Below are positions 1 to 6,457 of a stretch of DNA of 7,672 nucleotides, piece after piece. The stretch is from Sphingobacteriales bacterium. GTDB lineage: Bacteria > Bacteroidota > Bacteroidia > Sphingobacteriales > Sphingobacteriaceae. Position 1 is the stretch's first letter, and every line of letters starts with the position of its first letter. Position numbers and translations under genes: made by a program. The stretch covers positions 1 to 7,672 of the forward strand of contig CANJWU010000051.1 in the NCBI GenBank assembly GCA_947478655.1, read 5' to 3'. The notes beneath the pieces are model-generated. The model ran no database searches, was not told the DNA's origin, and saw nothing but the letters and a program-made list of their open reading frames with translations.

Positions 1-263
1 ATAATGAAATTCTTTAAAATTGATTTTTCCATCAATACTGTTTTCGCAGCATCTTTAATAGAAGATTCGTTTAAAGTAATTTCTTTTCCTTTATGCCATT
101 GATCGTTGCTCATGTAAAAGCTGCTATTGGCTTTTCCATCAAACCCAATGGCAGCGTGTATTGCACGATGCAAATCTTCAAAACTTTGATTTGATTTTAT
201 CTCTATTTCTCTACTTACTTCGTCGTAATCTTCGAAGGTAATTCTAAATTTATATATCGCCAT
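1..263 (-). CDS. pRiA4b ORF-3-like protein, C-terminally truncated by window edge
   Basis: The frame opens at an ATG at 263-261 and runs 87 codons to the left edge without a stop, so only the N-terminal part is visible. The protein begins MAIYKFRITFEDYDEVSREI and continues with SFEDLHRAIHAAIGFDG (28-43), SSFYMSNDQWHKGKEI (47-62) and an acidic/lysine-rich stretch. This layout, a beta-strand opening then a conserved helix ending in AIGFDG and an FYM/W motif, is what I recognise from the plasmid pRiA4b ORF-3-like family (PF07929), common in Bacteroidota chromosomes. The biochemical role of the family is not established and I assign none. It lies 64 bases after cca on the same strand and could be the last gene of that run or have its own promoter. 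The family name does not imply a plasmid origin here. Family call fairly sure; function unknown. Confidence 0.75.
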   Translation of the reverse strand, partial: MAIYKFRITFEDYDEVSREIEIKSNQSFEDLHRAIHAAIGFDGKANSSFYMSNDQWHKGKEITLNESSIKDAAKTVLMEKSILKNFI

Positions 264-319
264 AATGTAAAAACGATTGAATGCTAATGCTATTTACAAA
301 TTAATTATTTTTTTCTTCC

Positions 320-340
320 AATCGCAATTATTTTGCGATT
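320..340 (-). other. stem-loop spanning the cca stop codon
   Basis: A perfect 7-base inverted repeat (AATCGCA / TGCGATT) encloses a 7-base loop. On the minus strand the left arm is in the last codons of cca and the TAA lies in the loop. The following minus-strand sequence is A-rich, not T-rich, so it lacks the tail of an intrinsic terminator. It could protect a 3' end or be chance. The rest of the 264-327 gap holds only a short tandem AATGCTAATGCT (280-291). Confidence 0.3.
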
Positions 341-1734
341 AAACCTAATTTTTTTCCTTCCATCATCATCAGTTCCAATGCGGCTGTTTTTTCGTTCGGA
401 ATAACCCCTTCTAAAATGGCTTCTCGAATCGCATTTTTCAATAAACCTACTTCTTTGCCAGCCGCTAAACCAAAAGCTTGCATAATATCGTTACCATCAA
501 TAGGAGGCTGCCAATTTCTTAATTGATCTTTGGCTTCTACCTCGATGATTTTTTCTTTAACCAGCTCAAAATTATTTTTATATTTTTTGATTTTGTATTC
601 GTTCTTGGTCGTGATGTCTGCATTACACAAAATCATGAGCGCGTCTATGTCTTCGCCTGCTTCGAATAATAATCTTCTTACTGCCGAATCGGTAACGGTA
701 TTTTGCGCCAATACAATGGGTCTTAAATGAAGCAATACCAGTTTTTGTACCAGCTTCATTTTTTCGTTTTGCGGCAATCGTAATTCTTTAAAAATTTTAG
801 GAACCATGCGAGCGCCTTTATCTTCGTGACCATGAAAGGTCCAACCATGATCGGGTTCAAAGCGTTTGGTGGCAGGCTTTGCAATATCATGTAACAATGC
901 CGCCCATCTTAACCACAAATCATCGGTATGTTCGCAAATATTATCGAGTACTTGTAAAGTATGGTAAAAATTATCTTTATGTGCTTTGCCATCTATGATT
1001 TCAACACCATGCAAATTCGCCATTTCTGGAAATATAATTTGCAACAATCCGGTATTAAATAAATGTTCAAATCCAATCGAAGGTTTTGCCGAAAGCATGA
1101 TTTTATTTATTTCATCGGTGATGCGTTCTTTACTTACAATTTGAATGCGTTCTTTATTTTCTGTGATGGCTTGTAAAGAAGCCGCATCAATTTTAAAATT
1201 TAATTGCGCTGCAAAACGAATGGCACGCATCATGCGCAGTGGGTCGTCGGAATAGGTTACGTTAGGCTCAAGCGGAGTTCTAATCAGCTTTTGCTCGATG
1301 TCTGTCATGCCATCGAATGGGTCAATTAATTTACCATAGTTTATTTTTGCTAAACTAATGGCTAAGGTATTGATGGTAAAATCTCTTCTGTTTTGATCGT
1401 CTTGTAAATTGCCATCTTCTACAATGGGCTTGCGCGAATCGTTTCGATAAGATTCTTTTCTAGCCCCTACAAATTCTATTCCCCAGCCTTTGTAATTCAG
1501 CATCGCCGTGCCAAAATTTTTGAAAACATTGACGGCTGTTTTATTGCCAATTTTTATAGCAACTGCTTCGGCAAATTCAATTCCATTGCCAATAATTAGA
1601 AAATCAATGTCTTTAGATTTTCTGTTTAATAATAAATCGCGCACATATCCACCAATCACATAAACCGCTACTTTGCGTTCTTGCGCTACTTCGGTAATGA
1701 TTGGAATAATAGGATGTGTTAACAGATTTTTCAA
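328..1734 (-). CDS. cca: CCA tRNA nucleotidyltransferase with HD domain
   Basis: This 468-residue protein adds or repairs the 3' CCA end of tRNAs in the cytoplasm, using CTP and ATP. The class II nucleotidyltransferase head is clear: GGYVRD at 28-33, the metal-binding DxD as DID at 42-44, RRDFTIN at 116-122, and the PDPLRMMRAIRFA-type motif at 164-175. An HD domain follows, with H258, LLHDIAKP at 280-287 and FHGHEDKGA at 300-308, suggesting an additional phosphohydrolase activity as in other HD-bearing CCA enzymes. The length fits the family. The start is forced to TTG (1734-1732): an in-frame TAA lies three codons upstream (1743-1741), and the first in-frame ATG, at residue 78, would delete the catalytic motifs. 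The gene is 39 bases downstream of tsaC on the same strand, so two tRNA-maturation genes are adjacent. Poly(A) polymerase is the main alternative within the superfamily; CCA addition is more likely given the HD domain and phylum. Confidence 0.93.
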   Translation of the reverse strand: MKNLLTHPIIPIITEVAQERKVAVYVIGGYVRDLLLNRKSKDIDFLIIGNGIEFAEAVAIKIGNKTAVNVFKNFGTAMLNYKGWGIEFVGARKESYRNDSRKPIVEDGNLQDDQNRRDFTINTLAISLAKINYGKLIDPFDGMTDIEQKLIRTPLEPNVTYSDDPLRMMRAIRFAAQLNFKIDAASLQAITENKERIQIVSKERITDEINKIMLSAKPSIGFEHLFNTGLLQIIFPEMANLHGVEIIDGKAHKDNFYHTLQVLDNICEHTDDLWLRWAALLHDIAKPATKRFEPDHGWTFHGHEDKGARMVPKIFKELRLPQNEKMKLVQKLVLLHLRPIVLAQNTVTDSAVRRLLFEAGEDIDALMILCNADITTKNEYKIKKYKNNFELVKEKIIEVEAKDQLRNWQPPIDGNDIMQAFGLAAGKEVGLLKNAIREAILEGVIPNEKTAALELMMMEGKKLGLIAK

Positions 1735-1773
1735 ATGGAATTATTATTTGGCGTGAAAATAAGAAAAAAAGCG

Positions 1774-2337
1774 TTATTTTCTGATAAATTCAAAGGTGCC
1801 GTTGGTTGCTAATTTAATAATGCTCGAAGGTTTTCCTGTGCCAATTTCATTTAAATCACACACATAATCTGCAGCTGTTAAAAAATAAGGGTCAATGTCG
1901 CTGCGCTCAATTGCTGCCGCTTCGCCCGATAGGTTGATAGAAGTAGAAACAATTGGAAATCTAAATTTTTGAATCAGTTGATGTGCAAATCCACTTTTAA
2001 CAATTCGTATGCCAATACTACCATCTTCGTTGATGGCATTTTTTGCTAAATTTTTTGCATTGGGTAAAATAATTGTCATTGGGCTATCAGCAAATTCTAT
2101 AAGGCTCCAAGCTATTTCTGGTACTTCTTGTACATAGGATTGGATTTTATTTTCATTGTCTAATAGCAGTACAAAACTTTTAGCTGCAGGTCTTTTTTTT
2201 AGAGCGATGACTTTATCAATGGCTGCTTCGTTTCGCGCATCGCAACCTAAACCCCAAATGGTATCAGTAGGATAGAGAATGGTCCCACCTGCATTTAAAA
2301 CATTAATCGTTTTTTTTATTTCTTCTGTATAATTCAT
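1774..2337 (-). CDS. tsaC: L-threonylcarbamoyladenylate synthase (TsaC/YrdC/Sua5 type)
   Basis: The enzyme makes threonylcarbamoyl-AMP from threonine, bicarbonate and ATP, the first step of the t6A37 modification of ANN-decoding tRNAs. Seen in the 187-residue protein: GGTILYPTDTIWGLGCDA (17-34), the lysine/arginine motif KKRPAAKSF (47-55), PMTIILP (86-92), GIRIV (109-113) and PIVSTSINLSGE (128-139), all typical of the YrdC fold and its nucleotide/threonine pocket. It is the short form: the C-terminal Sua5 domain is absent. I place the start at ATG 2337-2335. A TTG one codon earlier is also in frame, but the ATG overlaps the TGA of the upstream glycosyltransferase as TGATG, a standard coupled start. 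The partner enzymes TsaB, TsaD and TsaE are not in this window. Confident call; only the symbol (tsaC, ywlC or sua5) is a matter of convention. Confidence 0.94.
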   Translation of the reverse strand: MNYTEEIKKTINVLNAGGTILYPTDTIWGLGCDARNEAAIDKVIALKKRPAAKSFVLLLDNENKIQSYVQEVPEIAWSLIEFADSPMTIILPNAKNLAKNAINEDGSIGIRIVKSGFAHQLIQKFRFPIVSTSINLSGEAAAIERSDIDPYFLTAADYVCDLNEIGTGKPSSIIKLATNGTFEFIRK

Positions 2338-2339
2338 CA
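2335..2339 (-). promoter_or_regulatory. TGATG stop-start overlap (translational coupling)
   Basis: On the minus strand the TGA ending the glycosyltransferase (2339-2337) shares its final A with the ATG of tsaC (2337-2335). Such a one-base overlap normally lets a terminating ribosome restart, tying tsaC translation to the upstream gene. There is no separate ribosome binding site of note. Confidence 0.7.
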
Positions 2340-3467
2340 AGATAAAATTGATTGATAGAGGCCCATTAATTCAGTTGCAATTTTTTCGCTATTGAATTTT
2401 TCGACATATATTTTGCCATTGGCCGCCATGCTTTTTCTTTTGCTTTCGTCAGCTAATAAATCAGCAATTAAACCAGCAAGTTCCTCGGCGTTACTTGGCT
2501 CAAAATACAAGCTGTTGGGGCCGCCAGCTTCTGCTAGGCAAGAACCTTTTGCAGCAATAACAGGTATTTCGGAATGCAGTGCTTCTATGATTGGAATGCC
2601 GAAACCTTCAAACTTAGAAGGGTAAATAAATACATTGGCCGCTTGATAAATAGCTGGCAGATCTTTAAAATCTACCTGATTGATTTGTATAACCCGATCG
2701 CTTAATGCGTATTTTTTTATAAATGCATCGATGGTTAAACCATAAGATTTTTTCTTACCGACCATCACTAATTTCAAATGACTGGGCAATTGTAGCATGG
2801 CTTGTAAAATCACCAAAGCATTTTTTCTTTCTTCTATTGTACCTACGTATAATAAATAATTAGCTGGTAGGGCATATTTTTCTTTGACAACATTTAATGC
2901 ATCACTTGTTTGTTTTTTTTCAAAAATAGTATCGCAAGCTTGGTAAATAACGTCAATTTTATTTTCGGAAACTTGATAAAATTCAATGATATCTTTTTTA
3001 GTTTGCTCCGAAATGGCAATAATTTTGTGTGCAAATTTTACCGCATGTTTAATTTTATTATCATAAATTTTACGATCAATTTTTTTATAATAATTTGGGA
3101 ATCTTTTAAAAATTAAATCGTGAATGGTAACCACTGTTTTGATATTGGTTTTCTCAATGCCATCAGGTATTTCGTGGCTTAAACCATGGTATAAATCTAT
3201 CTGATCATGAGCAGCATCTGCGGCAATACCAAAGCGTCTCCAAGCAGCAGAAAATGTTCCGTAAAATAAATTGCGAGGTCCGCGAATGTGTGCGTTTTTA
3301 AAATCAATGATAAAATCACTTGCGCCATCGGCTACTTTCTTTGGCGTATATAAATAATATTCGTGCGCAGGAAACACTTTGCAAATATTACTGATCGTAG
3401 ACCGTGCATAATTGCCTAGTCCAGTAAAATTTGCAAAGGCTCTTTTGGCGTCGTAACCTATTTTCAT
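2337..3467 (-). CDS. GT4-family glycosyltransferase
   Basis: A retaining GT-B glycosyltransferase of family 4, expected to move a sugar from a nucleotide sugar to a glycan or lipid acceptor at the cytoplasmic face. With the ATG at 3467-3465 it has 376 residues. The N-terminal Rossmann half opens MKIGYDAKRAFANFTGLGNY, whose GLGNYAR is the usual acceptor-side glycine loop, and has TIHDLIFKRFP near 114-124. The donor half has LLYVGTIEERKN (205-216) and FEGFGIPIIEAL (286-297), containing the E-x7-E pair E287/E295 that contacts the donor sugar in this family. No signal peptide or membrane segment is seen. An ATG six codons earlier (3485) is also open but lies inside the end of dapD; the later ATG gives the typical MKIGYDAKR opening and follows the dapD stop by four bases. 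Donor and acceptor cannot be told from sequence. Its position beside dapD suggests, but does not show, an envelope role. Confidence 0.9.
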   Translation of the reverse strand: MKIGYDAKRAFANFTGLGNYARSTISNICKVFPAHEYYLYTPKKVADGASDFIIDFKNAHIRGPRNLFYGTFSAAWRRFGIAADAAHDQIDLYHGLSHEIPDGIEKTNIKTVVTIHDLIFKRFPNYYKKIDRKIYDNKIKHAVKFAHKIIAISEQTKKDIIEFYQVSENKIDVIYQACDTIFEKKQTSDALNVVKEKYALPANYLLYVGTIEERKNALVILQAMLQLPSHLKLVMVGKKKSYGLTIDAFIKKYALSDRVIQINQVDFKDLPAIYQAANVFIYPSKFEGFGIPIIEALHSEIPVIAAKGSCLAEAGGPNSLYFEPSNAEELAGLIADLLADESKRKSMAANGKIYVEKFNSEKIATELMGLYQSILS

Positions 3468-3471
3468 TTGT

Positions 3472-4290
3472 TTATACGGCAACATTGTATTCTCTTAAGG
3501 CATTATTAAGAGAAGTTTTTAAATCTGTTGATGCTTTTCTTTGACCAATAATTAATGCGCATGGAACTTGGTAAGCACCTGCTGCAAATTCTTTTGTATA
3601 AGATCCAGGAATTACAACCGACCTAGCAGGAACACGGCCAATATATTCAACAGGTGTTGTACCGCTTACATCAATAATTTTAGTAGATGCGGTTAATACA
3701 ACATTTGCACCCAATACGGCTTCTTTTTCGACGTGTACGCCTTCTACCACAATACATCTTGAACCAATAAAGCAACCGTCTTCAATAATCACTGGAGCTG
3801 CTTGTAGGGGCTCTAATACACCGCCTATGCCCACACCTCCACTTAAGTGAACATGTTTGCCTATTTGTGCGCATGAGCCTACCGTAGCCCAAGTATCAAC
3901 CATGGTACCTTCGTCAACGAAAGCACCAATGTTTACATAGGATGGCATCATAATTACGCCCTTTGCTAAAAATGCACCATAACGCGCAACTGCATTGGGT
4001 ACTACTCTTACGCCTTGTGCTACATAATTGGTTTTCAATTTCATTTTATCGTGGTAAACAAATGGTCCCACAATTATTTCTTGCATTTCGTTGATGGGAA
4101 AATATAATACCACCGCCTTTTTTACCCATTCATTTATTTTCCAGCCATCTGCTGTTGGTTCGGCAACCCTTAATTCACCTTTATCTAATTGATCTATAAT
4201 TGCGTGGATAGCTTCTTTTACTTCAGTAGTATGTAAAATACTTCTATCATCCCATGCTTTTTCGATAATTGACTTGAAATTTTCGTTCAT
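3472..4290 (-). CDS. dapD: 2,3,4,5-tetrahydropyridine-2,6-dicarboxylate N-succinyltransferase
   Basis: DapD transfers succinyl from succinyl-CoA to tetrahydrodipicolinate in the succinylase branch of diaminopimelate/lysine synthesis, supplying both lysine and a peptidoglycan cross-linking residue. The 272-residue length matches the family. An N-terminal helical part (to about 95, with DGWKINEWVKKAVVLYF at 48-64) precedes a left-handed beta-helix of hexapeptide turns (about 97-205), with FVDEGTMVDTWATVGSCAQIG (124-144) and the glycine-rich GGVGIGGVLEPLQA (151-164), which shape the substrate site between trimer subunits. The C-terminal section has EYIGRVPARSVVIPGS (215-230). The ATG at 4290-4288 is preceded by an A-rich leader and a TAnnTTTG element. 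It is the first gene of the minus-strand run; the glycosyltransferase begins four bases after its stop. No key motif is missing. Confidence 0.96.
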   Translation of the reverse strand: MNENFKSIIEKAWDDRSILHTTEVKEAIHAIIDQLDKGELRVAEPTADGWKINEWVKKAVVLYFPINEMQEIIVGPFVYHDKMKLKTNYVAQGVRVVPNAVARYGAFLAKGVIMMPSYVNIGAFVDEGTMVDTWATVGSCAQIGKHVHLSGGVGIGGVLEPLQAAPVIIEDGCFIGSRCIVVEGVHVEKEAVLGANVVLTASTKIIDVSGTTPVEYIGRVPARSVVIPGSYTKEFAAGAYQVPCALIIGQRKASTDLKTSLNNALREYNVAV

Positions 4291-4315
4291 TTTTATGCTT
4301 ATATTTTAGAATATG

Positions 4316-4342
4316 CAAATCTAATAACAAAGTATAAACAAA
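4316..4342 (-). promoter_or_regulatory. candidate Bacteroidota-type promoter for dapD run
   Basis: On the minus strand TAGATTTG (4323-4316) matches the -7 consensus TAnnTTTG at all fixed positions. A TTTG (4342-4339) lies upstream with a 15-base gap, shorter than the usual spacing of about 19, so the -33 assignment is weaker. The predicted transcript would start about 20 bases before the dapD ATG and cover the whole minus-strand run. Confidence 0.5.
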
Positions 4343-4348
4343 AGCGCT

Positions 4349-4356
4349 TATTTTTG
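4349..4356 (+). promoter_or_regulatory. candidate -7 element (TAnnTTTG) for S4-domain gene
   Basis: TATTTTTG matches the Bacteroidota -7 consensus at every fixed base and ends seven bases before the ATG of the S4-domain gene. If used, the message would have little or no leader. No good -33 TTTG is seen upstream at the expected distance. The 8-base palindrome AAGCGCTT (4342-4349) abuts it and lies between the two divergent elements, so it could be a shared operator; that is inference. Confidence 0.4.
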
Positions 4357-4363
4357 AATTTAT

Positions 4364-4756
4364 ATGGCCCCAGCAAACGATAAATTAAGGATTGATAAAT
4401 ACCTGTGGGCCATTAGAGTCTATAAAACCAGAAGCATTGCCACCGAGGCTTGTAAAGCAGGAAAGGTAAAAATGGGCAGTCAATCGCTCAAACCTGCTCA
4501 TATTGTAAAAATAGGAGACCTTTACACCATACAAAAAGACCATCAAAAGAAAATTTTAAAGGTATTGGCATTACTCGAAAAAAGAGTAGATGCAGCCAAA
4601 GCAGCACCATTTTTTGAAGATTTAACACCACCCGAATTAGACCCCAAATTAGTTTCTGTGTTTAATTCACCCGTATTAAAGCGCGATAGAGGAACTGGAA
4701 GGCCTACTAAGCGAGATCGTCGAGAAATAGACGATTTGCAAGACAGCTGGGACTAA
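4364..4756 (+). CDS. S4-domain RNA-binding protein, Hsp15-like
   Basis: A 130-residue cytoplasmic protein with an N-terminal S4 RNA-binding domain (about 8-56): RIDKYLWAIRVYKTRSIA, then GKVKMGSQSLKPAHIVKIGD, the alpha-L fold that grips structured RNA. The C-terminal part is charged, with a basic KRDRGTGRPTKRDRRE stretch (106-121) and an acidic end. Length and layout match Hsp15/HslR, which in Escherichia coli binds 50S subunits carrying a stalled nascent chain with tRNA and helps recycle them. Whether this homologue does the same is inference from the family. The ATG at 4364 is the natural start, just before the conserved S4 opening, with no Shine-Dalgarno sequence. It is transcribed divergently from dapD across 73 bases and followed by a 101-base gap before the desaturase. 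RluB-type pseudouridine synthases also carry S4 domains, but there is no synthase domain here. Confidence 0.88.
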   Translation: MAPANDKLRIDKYLWAIRVYKTRSIATEACKAGKVKMGSQSLKPAHIVKIGDLYTIQKDHQKKILKVLALLEKRVDAAKAAPFFEDLTPPELDPKLVSVFNSPVLKRDRGTGRPTKRDRREIDDLQDSWD

Positions 4757-4757
4757 T

Positions 4758-4785
4758 TGTTTATAAGTGTATAAACATATAAACA
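4758..4785. repeat. 8-base inverted repeat plus tandem copy after S4 gene
   Basis: TGTTTATA (4758-4765) and TATAAACA (4770-4777) are perfect inverted repeats around a 4-base loop, and TATAAACA recurs immediately at 4778-4785. The element starts two bases after the S4 gene stop. The stem is all A/T except one G-C pair and has no T-run behind it, so it is a poor terminator. It lies 72 bases before the desaturase ATG and could be an operator for that gene, but composition alone could also produce it. Confidence 0.4.
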
Positions 4786-4857
4786 TCAGCGTTTGAAAGT
4801 CATTTTAGATTTAAAATAAAATAACGATATTGAACTTTTAATTATACAAAAAAGCAC

Positions 4858-5931
4858 ATGATTCAAGTAAAATTTAATACCCAAAGTCAACCTTTCTTTC
4901 AAGCTTTAAGAACGCGTACTGATCAATATTTCAAGTCGAATAAAATCAGCACCAAAGGCGATAGTCGTTTGTATTGGAAGACGGCAATTCTTTCGATCAC
5001 ATTTGTTGCCATTTATATTACGCTTGTTTTTTTAACGCCAGAAAGTAATTGGATTAATTTAATCTTGTGTTCCTTATTGGGTGCAAATTTTGCAGCCATT
5101 GGTTTTAATATGATGCACGATGGTGCACATGGTAGTTATTCCGACAATAAATTTTTAAACGAATCGATGGGATTCACTTTAAACATTATGGGTGGAAATA
5201 TGTATGTGTGGAAGCAAAAACATAATGAGAATCACCACACCTTTACTAATATAGAAGGCCACGACGACGATATTAATTTAAAGCCCTTTTTAAGAATGCA
5301 TGAAGGTCAGCAAAAGCTTTGGATCCATCGCTACCAACACTTTTACGGTGTGTTCATGTATGGTATGTCTTTAATGTTTTGGGTATTTTACCAAGATTTT
5401 AAAAGGTATTTTTCTGGACAAATTGCAGAGCATACTAATATGAGAAAAATGAAAACTTCAGATCACCTTATTTTCTGGTCTTCTAAATTTATACATATTT
5501 TATTGTTCTTATTAATTCCAATGTATACTGTTGGAGTTGTTGCTGCAATTGTAGGTTATATTACCATGTCTTACGTATGCGGAATAATTTTAGGCATTGT
5601 TTTTCAAATGGCGCATGTAGTGGAGCCCACTTCTTTTGTAACGCCTTCAAAAGGTATAGAATCTATCGAAGACGAATGGGCAGTGCATCAAATAAAAACT
5701 ACATTCGATTTTGCTACTAAAAATAAAGTAGTGTGTTGGTTGTTGGGTGGATTGAACTTCCAAGTAGAACATCACTTATTTCCTAGGGTAAGTCATGTGC
5801 ATTATCCGGCATTAAGAAAAATTGTAAGGGAGACTTGTGATGAGTTTAGTATTAGATATCACGAATTCCCTACTGTTTTAAAAGCTTTCAGGTCGCATCT
5901 AAGTTATTTAAGAACAATTGGTAGGGCTTAG
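4858..5931 (+). CDS. membrane fatty acid (acyl-CoA) desaturase
   Basis: A di-iron membrane desaturase (PF00487 family, 357 residues) that uses O2 and electrons from ferredoxin or a b5-like donor to put a cis double bond into an acyl chain, adjusting membrane fluidity. All three histidine boxes are intact: HDGAH (87-91), HNENHH (122-127) and QVEHH (302-306). The glutamine-led third box is the type seen in front-end/linoleoyl-CoA-like desaturases. A further conserved histidine sits in QMAHVVEP (250-257). Hydrophobic segments lie around 42-60, 66-86, 160-178 and 212-250, giving the usual two hairpins with the boxes on the cytoplasmic side. There is no fused cytochrome b5 domain, so an external electron donor is needed. 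The ATG at 4858 follows an A-rich leader. It stands alone between the S4 gene and HU. Regiochemistry and whether the substrate is CoA- or lipid-bound cannot be read from the sequence. Confidence 0.92.
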   Translation: MIQVKFNTQSQPFFQALRTRTDQYFKSNKISTKGDSRLYWKTAILSITFVAIYITLVFLTPESNWINLILCSLLGANFAAIGFNMMHDGAHGSYSDNKFLNESMGFTLNIMGGNMYVWKQKHNENHHTFTNIEGHDDDINLKPFLRMHEGQQKLWIHRYQHFYGVFMYGMSLMFWVFYQDFKRYFSGQIAEHTNMRKMKTSDHLIFWSSKFIHILLFLLIPMYTVGVVAAIVGYITMSYVCGIILGIVFQMAHVVEPTSFVTPSKGIESIEDEWAVHQIKTTFDFATKNKVVCWLLGGLNFQVEHHLFPRVSHVHYPALRKIVRETCDEFSIRYHEFPTVLKAFRSHLSYLRTIGRA

Positions 5932-6127
5932 GCTTGAGCTAAAACCCTTATAAACACTATGTTTCGACTCACATTGTGAAAATGTGGATAATTTCTAAAT
6001 TTTTTTTTGAAAAGAAGTTAGCAAAAGTGAAGAATAATACATTTCTTAGAGGTATGAAATAGACCGCTTTTCCAATAGGAATAGGCTATACATAAAAAAC
6101 TAAATATTAAAACTTAATTTTAAAACC
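5932..6127 (+). other. 196-base gap: leader region of HU gene
   Basis: This non-coding gap separates the desaturase stop from the HU start. It holds a small hairpin CACATT / AATGTG (5970-5986, 5-base loop) followed only after 13 bases by a run of nine T (6000-6008), a doubtful terminator for the desaturase. Two seven-of-eight matches to TAnnTTTG (TATGTTTC at 5958-5965, TACATTTC at 6038-6045) both end in C and lack a well-spaced -33 element. If the second is used, HU would have a leader of roughly 75 bases. The last 40 bases are almost pure A/T. I see no riboswitch or small gene. Confidence 0.35.
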
Positions 6128-6403
6128 ATGAACAAAGCAGAATTAATTGACGCAATCGCGGCAGAAACACACATGACAAAAGCAGATTCAGGTCGTGCTT
6201 TAGATGCATTCTTAAATGCAACTACAAAATCATTGAAAAAAGGTGAGAAATTAACTTTAGTTGGTTTCGGTACTTTTTCAGTTACTAAAAGACCAGCAAG
6301 AGTAGGTCGTAACCCACAAACTGGTAAAGCAATTAAAATTGCTGCTAAGAAAGTTGCTAAATTTAAAGCAGGTGCTACTTTAGCTAAAGTGGTTAACAAG
6401 TAA
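6128..6403 (+). CDS. hup: HU family DNA-binding protein
   Basis: A 91-residue nucleoid protein of the HU/IHF family, which works as a dimer that bends and compacts DNA with little sequence preference. Seen in order: the helical N-terminal dimer core MNKAELIDAIAAE..., the turn LVGFGTFSV (44-52), and the DNA-binding arm around RNPQTGK (61-67), whose P63 is the residue that intercalates between base pairs in this family. It ends with the usual helix KFKAGATLAKVVNK (78-91). Length is typical of HU; the generic arm and lack of an extended tail favour HU over a dedicated IHF subunit. The ATG at 6128 is preceded by an A/T leader. Codons are conservative, as expected for an abundant protein. It is monocistronic, ended by the strong hairpin at 6423-6457, and converges with msrB. 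Confidence 0.95.
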   Translation: MNKAELIDAIAAETHMTKADSGRALDAFLNATTKSLKKGEKLTLVGFGTFSVTKRPARVGRNPQTGKAIKIAAKKVAKFKAGATLAKVVNK

Positions 6404-6422
6404 TTTTTAAAAAAATTATTTT

Positions 6423-6457
6423 AAAAAAAGCCTCGAATTTATTCGAGGCTTTTTTTT
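6423..6457. terminator. bidirectional intrinsic terminator between HU and msrB
   Basis: A perfect 9-base inverted repeat, GCCTCGAAT (6430-6438) and ATTCGAGGC (6441-6449), is flanked by seven A on the left (6423-6429) and eight T on the right (6450-6457). Read rightward it is a GC-rich stem plus T-tail ending HU; read leftward the A-run becomes a T-tail ending msrB. The inner A/T pairs probably open to a 4- to 6-base loop. The right-hand T-run includes the first bases of the msrB stop codon (TAA at 6458-6456). Confidence 0.9.

Noticed and set aside
1..263. pRiA4b family name as a sign of plasmid or transposon DNA
   Set aside because: The family is widespread in Bacteroidota chromosomes and there are no transposase, terminal repeats or target duplications nearby.
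530..730. Plus-strand open frame of 66 codons inside cca
   Set aside because: Antisense to a well-supported catalytic gene; hydrophobic composition is that of reverse-complemented coding sequence and no family is recognisable.
3468..3485. Upstream ATG at 3485 as the glycosyltransferase start
   Set aside because: It adds six residues (MLPYKQ) overlapping dapD and places the conserved MKIGYDAKR opening internally; possible but less likely than the ATG at 3467.
5970..6008. Hairpin plus T-run as a desaturase terminator
   Set aside because: The stem is only six base pairs and the T-run begins 13 bases after it, too far for an intrinsic terminator.
6100..6399. Minus-strand open frame of 99 codons over the HU gene
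   Set aside because: Fully antisense to HU, which has all family motifs; the frame is open only because of HU codon use.
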